Positions 59,354-64,000 of a stretch of 64,000 nucleotides of DNA are shown piece by piece. The notes beneath the pieces were generated by a model. It was not told the origin of the DNA. It made no database searches and saw only the letters and a program-made list of their open reading frames with translations. This DNA is from an uncultured Verrucomicrobiota bacterium (GTDB lineage Bacteria > Verrucomicrobiota > Verrucomicrobiia > Opitutales > Opitutaceae), in NCBI GenBank assembly GCA_913058185.1, contig CAJXQX010000003.1, forward strand, positions 1 to 64,000. Direction: 5' to 3'. Position 1 is the first letter of the stretch, and each line of letters begins with the position of its first letter. The translations under genes were made by a program, and so were the position numbers.

Positions 59354-60334
59354 TTAGGAGGTCGTGGGATGTTGCCAAACGACGTTATGGTGCGGCGTGC
59401 CGTTGAGATGATGAGCGATGTTTTCGGCGATCACACCCCAGCGATAGTGCATGGTTTCGTGGGTGGGTTTATGCGGTGTCATGACCACGTTGTCCAACTC
59501 GTGGAAGGGAGCGGTGGCTGGATGGCAGGGCTGATCGTCGGTCGGGTAGGTCCACCAAACATCGAGTCCCGCGCCACCGATGCGCCGCTCGGCCAATGCG
59601 GTGTAGAGTGCGGCTTCATTGATGACAGGACCGCGACCGACATTGATGATGAAGGCCGATGCTTTCATGAGGGTGAGCTCAGTGGTGCTGATCAAATCAA
59701 TCGTGCCCGCGGCGCTGGGGATTGCGATGATCACAAAGTCCGCCGACGGCAAGTGCATCGCCAATTCAGCCAACGGGCCAAACGCCGTGAGGTTGAGATC
59801 GGCAGCGCGTTCAGGTGAAGCGGAGCGGTTAAGCACGGTGACCTTCATGTCCAAAAACTGTCCCCAACGCACCAGCTCGCGTCCAATGTGACCGAGACCT
59901 AGCACGAGTAAATTCTTGCCGCTGACCTCGGGGAGGAAGGGGCGTTCGGGAGTCCAGTTACCTTGCCGGAGATTGCGGTCGAGTTTGAGCACGCCCTGTT
60001 GCAAGTTGAGCATGTGCGCGAAAGCCCGTTCCGCGACGGCGCGTTCGTGACCGTAGACGTTACACAGGGTGCTACCGGAAGGCAGGACTGGGATGCTGAT
60101 GCCATCGACCCCAGCTCCCACACTCTGCACGAGGAGGGGGCGCTGAGTGGACGGAACGTGCCACTCGGATTTGAAGAGACCTGATACCACGGCGTCCAGA
60201 TTCGGCAGCAGAGCCCGCACCGCTTCGTCGTCGAGGTGATCGAGTTCGATCAGCTTATGGGGCACCGTGAGTCGTGCGGCGAGAGCAGGCGCAAATCTGG
60301 CGTCGATTGCGATACGAACGGGATTGGTGGACAT
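59354..60334 (-). CDS. D-2-hydroxyacid dehydrogenase-like protein
   Basis: A 326-residue protein with a Rossmann motif GLGHIGRE (146-153), the substrate/catalytic Arg234 in NVGRGPVINE and catalytic His288 in MTPHKPTHE. The third member of the usual triad, a Glu about 27 residues after the Arg, is replaced: the segment reads GLDVWWTYPTDDQP with aromatic residues there. This recalls formate-dehydrogenase-like relatives, which have Gln at that point, so the reaction may not be the standard 2-keto acid reduction. It starts 18 bp after the enolase-superfamily gene, so it probably works on the product of that enzyme. Confidence 0.88.
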   Translation of the reverse strand: MSTNPVRIAIDARFAPALAARLTVPHKLIELDHLDDEAVRALLPNLDAVVSGLFKSEWHVPSTQRPLLVQSVGAGVDGISIPVLPSGSTLCNVYGHERAVAERAFAHMLNLQQGVLKLDRNLRQGNWTPERPFLPEVSGKNLLVLGLGHIGRELVRWGQFLDMKVTVLNRSASPERAADLNLTAFGPLAELAMHLPSADFVIIAIPSAAGTIDLISTTELTLMKASAFIINVGRGPVINEAALYTALAERRIGGAGLDVWWTYPTDDQPCHPATAPFHELDNVVMTPHKPTHETMHYRWGVIAENIAHHLNGTPHHNVVWQHPTTS

Positions 60335-60352
60335 GGATATCGTGGATTGGGT

Positions 60353-61588
60353 TTATTCGAACAGGGCTTCGCCGGGAGCGAGATGGGCGCGGCAGACATC
60401 GAGGTCGAGCTCCACCCCGAGACCCGGCGCGTCGGATAGCGGAATATGGCCGTCGCGGAAGAGTGGCACATCACGTCGCACGTATTGGCCAATCCAGGGG
60501 GTTTCGATGAAGTGGTATTCAACGCCGAGAAAGCTGCGGCAGGTGGCGCCGACATTAGCCGCGGCGATGGTGGCGAGAGCTCCTCCGTTACCGTGGAAGG
60601 CGGCCGCACGGTGGTGGACTTCGGCGTATTGCGCGATTTTTTGCAATTCGTGCATGCCGCCACAAAACATCACGTCTGGATGAATGATATCGCAGGCCTG
60701 ATGATCAATGAATTGACGGGCCTGTTCTAGGCAGAGCATCTCGCCGATACAGATGGGAATGGGACTGCCAGCGCGCACCTCCGCGCAGGAATCGGGATTC
60801 ACAATCGGGGTCGGATCCTCCAGCCAAAGTAGATTGAGCGGCTCGAGGGCTTGGGCTAGCCGGATGGCGTCGGGCACGTTGTATTGCATGTGGCAATCGG
60901 CACAGAGCTCGAAGTCGGGTCCAGCGGTTTCGCGGACCACGGTGAGGCGTTCCACGATGCGGTTGATTTGAGTCAGGGTGAGGCTGCGGTTCCACACGTC
61001 GGTGTTCGCATCCGGGGCCATGAAATCGATGTCGAACTTGAGTTGGGAAAACCCTTCGGCGCAGCTGGACTCAGCCATCTCCTCCCAGGCATCGAGGTTG
61101 GTCACGTCGGCGGGCGTGCTGCGGTCGAGGTAGACTTTGACCTGATCGCGAAAACGACCACCGAGGAGATTGTAGGCCGGGGTTCCGAGTGTCTTGCCGA
61201 TAAGATCACAGAGCGCGATTTCGACTCCGCTGACCGCCCAGATCGGAGTTCCCCAAGGGGTAGCGGTCGGCGAACAAAACGGGACGGCGTTCATGCCGGG
61301 CGTCATCTCGCCGAAGCGAGACGTGGCAGCATGGGGAGCGGCGGTGCCGTAGAGCATCTCGGACACAATCGCGTTCACCGCGAATACATCTCGACCTTCG
61401 AAGTAGGCGTGCAGGTATTCGATGCCGCGGCGAATGCCCATGAAATCGTCGCATTCCCCAAGGCCGAACTGTCCGTTGTCAGCGTCGATGCGCACGATGA
61501 TTTTGGAAATTTTGGGTTCGTCTTCGCCACCGACGCCGTGCTCGCGGGGGCCACGAAGGCGCATCATGCGGATAGAGGATATTTTCAT
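60353..61588 (-). CDS. Enolase-superfamily dehydratase (mandelate racemase/MLE type)
   Basis: A 411-residue enzyme with the full MR-subgroup site: Lys184-x-Asp186 in LKFDID, metal ligands Asp231 (CADCHMQ), Glu257 (WLEDPTP) and Glu283 (CIGEMLC), Asp305 in IIHPDVMFCGG and His332 in AAFHGNGG. Members with the His-Asp dyad dehydrate sugar acids (mannonate, galactonate, fuconate and similar) to 2-keto-3-deoxy acids. The 2-hydroxyacid dehydrogenase follows 18 bp later, and a DHDPS-family aldolase gene is divergent at 61933, so the set fits sugar-acid dehydration and aldol cleavage. The acid used cannot be read from sequence. Confidence 0.93.
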   Translation of the reverse strand: MKISSIRMMRLRGPREHGVGGEDEPKISKIIVRIDADNGQFGLGECDDFMGIRRGIEYLHAYFEGRDVFAVNAIVSEMLYGTAAPHAATSRFGEMTPGMNAVPFCSPTATPWGTPIWAVSGVEIALCDLIGKTLGTPAYNLLGGRFRDQVKVYLDRSTPADVTNLDAWEEMAESSCAEGFSQLKFDIDFMAPDANTDVWNRSLTLTQINRIVERLTVVRETAGPDFELCADCHMQYNVPDAIRLAQALEPLNLLWLEDPTPIVNPDSCAEVRAGSPIPICIGEMLCLEQARQFIDHQACDIIHPDVMFCGGMHELQKIAQYAEVHHRAAAFHGNGGALATIAAANVGATCRSFLGVEYHFIETPWIGQYVRRDVPLFRDGHIPLSDAPGLGVELDLDVCRAHLAPGEALFE

Positions 61589-61891
61589 AGTGAGGTTCGA
61601 GAAATTCGGGAATTTCTCGGAAGTCGGCCAAATAGATTCAGCGGGTTCTCAAAGGGTAGAATGGTGGGGTAGGTAGGATGAATTTTCATCCCAAGGGTAT
61701 TAACGTTTTCATAGTCGAGTCCGATTCGATCACGAATGTTTCAACGTTTCCGCAATGCATCAGATCTGCAATGTTCTTGTGGCTATTTGGGCGGAAAAAC
61801 TACGGCGAAAATTGGGTGAATATTCAGGCATAAGATTTTACGGTGGGAGTCGCAGTGCTGTCCGAAAAGAAAGTGGTCGGTCGAGCAAATT

Positions 61892-61930
61892 GGTTCTAGC
61901 TCGGATCGGCGTTTGATGGTTTCTAGAACC
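61892..61930 (+). promoter_or_regulatory. 8-bp inverted repeat next to the DHDPS-family start codon
   Basis: GGTTCTAG (61892-61899) and CTAGAACC (61923-61930) are perfect inverse copies around a 23-base centre, ending two bases before the ATG at 61933. They could be an operator or an mRNA hairpin that hides the start codon. No other feature is visible in the 344-bp divergent spacer 61589-61932, which presumably also contains the promoter of the enolase operon. Confidence 0.4.
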
Positions 61931-61932
61931 CG

Positions 61933-62838
61933 ATGTCATCACCCCGTGAAATCAAACTCTGGTCAGCATTGCCGACCCCGTTGCACGCCGACCTATCGGT
62001 GGATGATGCCGCCGTCGCGCGAACGATCACCGCATCCATTGCCGGAGGCATGACCGGCGTATTTCTGGCCGGGACGTGCGGAGAAGGCCCGTGGTTGCCG
62101 GAACGCGAAAAGGAGCGACTGATCAGAACAGCCAAAGCCACGGCGGGTGATCGGTTGAAACTGGCGGCGCAGGTCTCGGATAACTCCGTGCCGCGGGTGC
62201 TGGATAATATTTCGCGAGTAGCAGCAGCGGGCGCCGACATTGCGGTGATGGCCTCGCCTGCGACCTTCATGAATGCGACCCCGGACCGGGTGGTAGCGTT
62301 GTTTACGGACGTGGTGAACGCGAGTGCGTTGCCCATGTCGATTTACGATCTTGGGGCGCACCGACCGGTGATGATTCCGGTCGAGCGACTGCGAGACGTT
62401 TATGGACTGCCAAATGTGGTGATGGTTAAGGACAGCTCGGGTGATCCCGCGCGTCGAGCTGAGGCCATGGCGGTTCGGGACACTCATCCCGGCTTGCAGC
62501 TCTTCAACGGCGACGAGTTTCGTTGCGTCGAGTATCTTGAGGCTGGCTATGACGGTTGCATGTTCGGTGGGGCCGTTGCGATGATGCCGCAGCTGCGGCA
62601 AATTGTTGATTTAGTGGCGAAAGGGGACGGGGCGGCGGCGCGACTCGCTGACGCGGAGATGCGCCGGGTGCTGTTTGGTATTTATGGCGGTAAGTCGATT
62701 GCGTGTTGGTTGACGGGATTGAAGCACTGCTTGGTGCAGCAAGGGCTGTTTGAGTCTTCGGCCTCATTTTTTGAGTATCCGCTCACGGCTGAGTGTCGGG
62801 AGTTTATCGAAACCTACGCCGCGGAAAGTGCGGCATAA
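61933..62838 (+). CDS. Dihydrodipicolinate-synthase-family lyase
   Basis: A 301-residue TIM-barrel class I aldolase of the DHDPS/NAL/KDG-aldolase family. The Schiff-base Lys166 in VVMVKDSSG, Tyr138 in MSIYDLG and the GTCGEG substrate loop (48-52, with Cys where most have Thr) are present. It would cleave or form a 2-keto-3-deoxy acid to pyruvate plus an aldehyde, consistent with the enolase-type dehydratase 344 bp away on the opposite strand. The SDR gene follows 17 bp downstream. There is no signal peptide. The start at 61933 lies right behind an inverted repeat. Confidence 0.92.
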   Translation: MSSPREIKLWSALPTPLHADLSVDDAAVARTITASIAGGMTGVFLAGTCGEGPWLPEREKERLIRTAKATAGDRLKLAAQVSDNSVPRVLDNISRVAAAGADIAVMASPATFMNATPDRVVALFTDVVNASALPMSIYDLGAHRPVMIPVERLRDVYGLPNVVMVKDSSGDPARRAEAMAVRDTHPGLQLFNGDEFRCVEYLEAGYDGCMFGGAVAMMPQLRQIVDLVAKGDGAAARLADAEMRRVLFGIYGGKSIACWLTGLKHCLVQQGLFESSASFFEYPLTAECREFIETYAAESAA

Positions 62839-62855
62839 CCCCGGGGAATCTTGCG

Positions 62856-63626
62856 ATGATTACTGGTGCTAAACAAAATTCGGAAATGTTACGGGCAATT
62901 GTCACAGGAGGAGCGACTAACATTGGTCGAGCGATCACGGAGCGTTTGTTGGCCGACGGCGCACGTGTGGTCGTGGGTCAGCCAGATATAACTGTGGCGA
63001 CCGCGTTGCGGGAGAAATATGGCGACCAGGTAGTGGCCTTGCAGGTGCACGTGGCGGACGCGGCCCAATGTCGGGCGTTTGTGGACGAAGCCGCCCGGGT
63101 GTTGGGTGGCTTGGATGGGTTGATCAATAACGCTGCGATCACGGGGGCCAAAGCTCTGACCACTTTGGGCGAACTATCGTCCGATGATTTCGACCGAATG
63201 ATGAAGGTTAATTTGGGTGGCCCAATTTTCTGTGCTCAAGCCGCCCTGCCGCATTTGCGGGAAGCAGGCGGTGGCGTGATTGTGAACGTTTCTTCGGTGA
63301 ATGCATTTAAACCGCAGGCTGGGGGGATGGTCTATGCTGCGACAAAAGCGGCGCTTGGATCGGTGACTCAATCCATGGCTCGGGAGCTGGCGTCCGATGG
63401 TATCCGGGTGGTGGCGGTAGCGCCGGGAGATATTCGCGTGGATACCTCGGAGGCGTCGGCGAAGACCATGGCCGAGCGCGGGCTCGATTCCGGAATCGCG
63501 GCTCAAACACCCTTAGGGCAAGGGGAGCCCAATGACATAGCGGAGACGGTGGCTTTTCTTTGCTCGGGCAAAGCCAAATTTGTGACTGGAACAACCTGGG
63601 TCGTTGACGGCGGCTTGCTCGCATGA
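62856..63626 (+). CDS. SDR-family oxidoreductase
   Basis: A 256-residue SDR from the ATG at 62856; a second ATG at 62886 (MLRAIVTGGATNIG) is possible and would remove ten residues without known role. The cofactor motif is TGGATNIGR (17-25), NNAA follows at 91-94, and Ser146/147 and Tyr160-Lys164 in VYAATK complete the site. The C-terminus GTTWVVDGGLLA is normal. It is co-transcribed with the DHDPS-family lyase (17-bp gap) and likely oxidises or reduces a product of the same sugar-acid route. Confidence 0.92.
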   Translation: MITGAKQNSEMLRAIVTGGATNIGRAITERLLADGARVVVGQPDITVATALREKYGDQVVALQVHVADAAQCRAFVDEAARVLGGLDGLINNAAITGAKALTTLGELSSDDFDRMMKVNLGGPIFCAQAALPHLREAGGGVIVNVSSVNAFKPQAGGMVYAATKAALGSVTQSMARELASDGIRVVAVAPGDIRVDTSEASAKTMAERGLDSGIAAQTPLGQGEPNDIAETVAFLCSGKAKFVTGTTWVVDGGLLA

Positions 63627-63673
63627 ATCGGCCGCCGATAGATGGTTGGTCCGGAGAATTTTGGGTGAAACTG

Positions 63674-63741
63674 TCGGGCGTAAAGCCCGATCCACCCGGC
63701 AGGGCGCAGACTCCGAAATGTGGGTCGGGCTTTATGCCCGA
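63674..63741. repeat. Family E hairpin, copy 2
   Basis: TCGGGCGTAAAGCCCGATCC at 63674 and GTGGGTCGGGCTTTATGCCC from 63720 pair with two mismatches over 22 bases. It lies between the convergent SDR and deacylase genes. The right arm is identical to that of the copy at 37952-38018. Confidence 0.75.
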
Positions 63742-63754
63742 AATTCCGACCTCG

Positions 63755-64000
63755 TCAAAGCGGCACGATGACAAACAGGGCGTCGCCGGACTGCACCGCA
63801 GGCTCATACCGCCGCAGCACGATCGTGCCGCCGGTCTCCGCGTAGATCGCGGTAGACGGACCTCCATCGTCAGGTTGAACACTTCCGAGTTTTGCGGTGG
63901 CTTCGACCGTGTCCCGCAGTTCGACCAGCGGTTCGAAGGTTCCCGCGTGCGGCGCCGGATGATGCGCTTGCAGATGCGTCTCTTCGGCTTCGATCGATTG
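63755..64000 (-). CDS. 3' end of an AstE/AspA-like deacylase (partial)
   Basis: The minus strand from the right edge to the TGA at 63755 is open for 81 codons and gives HLQAHHPAPHAGTFEPLVEL, then RDTVEATAKLGSV, a loop with PDDGGPSTAIYAETGGTIVLRRYEPAV, and QSGDALFVIVPL. This is the C-terminal beta-barrel of the succinylglutamate desuccinylase/aspartoacylase family (zinc carboxypeptidase fold), which includes N-acetyl-diaminobutyrate deacetylases. The catalytic zinc domain lies outside the window. It is convergent with the SDR gene. Confidence 0.75.
   Translation of the reverse strand, partial: QSIEAEETHLQAHHPAPHAGTFEPLVELRDTVEATAKLGSVQPDDGGPSTAIYAETGGTIVLRRYEPAVQSGDALFVIVPL

Overview
The window looks like chromosomal DNA of a Verrucomicrobiota bacterium, most likely of the class Opitutae (Opitutaceae-like). 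The reasons are the GC-rich coding sequence, the weak or absent Shine-Dalgarno sites, and the dense set of gene families expanded in the Planctomycetes-Verrucomicrobia group: two intact sulfatases, two PSD1-type cytochrome proteins (DUF1549/DUF1553), two Tat-exported DUF1501 proteins, a DUF1592/DUF1552 pair and a giant ThuA/beta-propeller/cytochrome c protein. This is inference from gene content; no rRNA or other taxonomic marker is present. I see no rRNA, tRNA or CRISPR array.

Layout. 1-7.1 kb: a decayed sulfatase fragment, a secreted GHL10-like glycosidase, a sulfatase, a small membrane protein, a REP-associated transposase (RAYT) inside 30-bp inverted repeats, a beta-barrel-like protein and an atypical SDR. 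7.3-25 kb, all minus strand: PVC-type extracellular oxidative/hydrolytic genes (esterase/SMP-30 fusion, two PSD1 proteins, sulfatase, two DUF1501 proteins, and a DUF1592+DUF1552 pair). 25.2-31.2 kb, minus: a hydrolase, a sugar isomerase-like TIM barrel and the giant ThuA-SGNH-propeller-HEAT-cytochrome protein. 31.5-33.6 kb: PAS-AraC and LacI regulators. 33.8-43.9 kb: a catabolic cluster with an SMP-30 lactonase, a D-threonine-aldolase-like PLP enzyme, an SDR and an amidohydrolase on minus; a GSA-aminomutase-like enzyme, M81 (MlrC-like) hydrolase and RidA on plus; then a TIM barrel and a sodium:solute symporter on minus. 44-44.4 kb: a RelE-type toxin-antitoxin pair. 44.4-48.9 kb, minus: an operon of two Gfo/Idh dehydrogenases, an HpaI-type aldolase and two SDRs, divergent from a GntR/FCD regulator at 49.0 kb. 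49.9-58.1 kb, plus: a tight six-gene operon of secreted proteins (two related five-bladed-propeller glycosidase-like proteins, alpha/beta hydrolase, alpha/alpha-toroid-like Tat protein, sialidase-like protein, GATase-like protein). 58.4-63.6 kb: a HEAT protein, enolase-superfamily dehydratase, 2-hydroxyacid dehydrogenase, DHDPS-family lyase and SDR. The right edge holds the 3' end of an AstE/AspA-like deacylase.

How the genes may work together. The exported proteins would attack sulfated or esterified glycans, and the cytoplasmic dehydrogenase, lactonase, dehydratase and aldolase genes resemble non-phosphorylative sugar or sugar-acid catabolism. The 33.8-43.9 kb cluster adds PLP, imine-hydrolysing and C-N-hydrolysing enzymes and a transporter, which suggests a nitrogen-containing substrate. 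The substrates are not readable from sequence.

The intergenic spaces are filled with at least eight families of dispersed palindromic or low-complexity repeats (labelled A-H here, plus GA-rich tracts), some nested in each other and one forming the 3' end of a symporter gene. Together with the RAYT they are the most unusual structural feature of the window.
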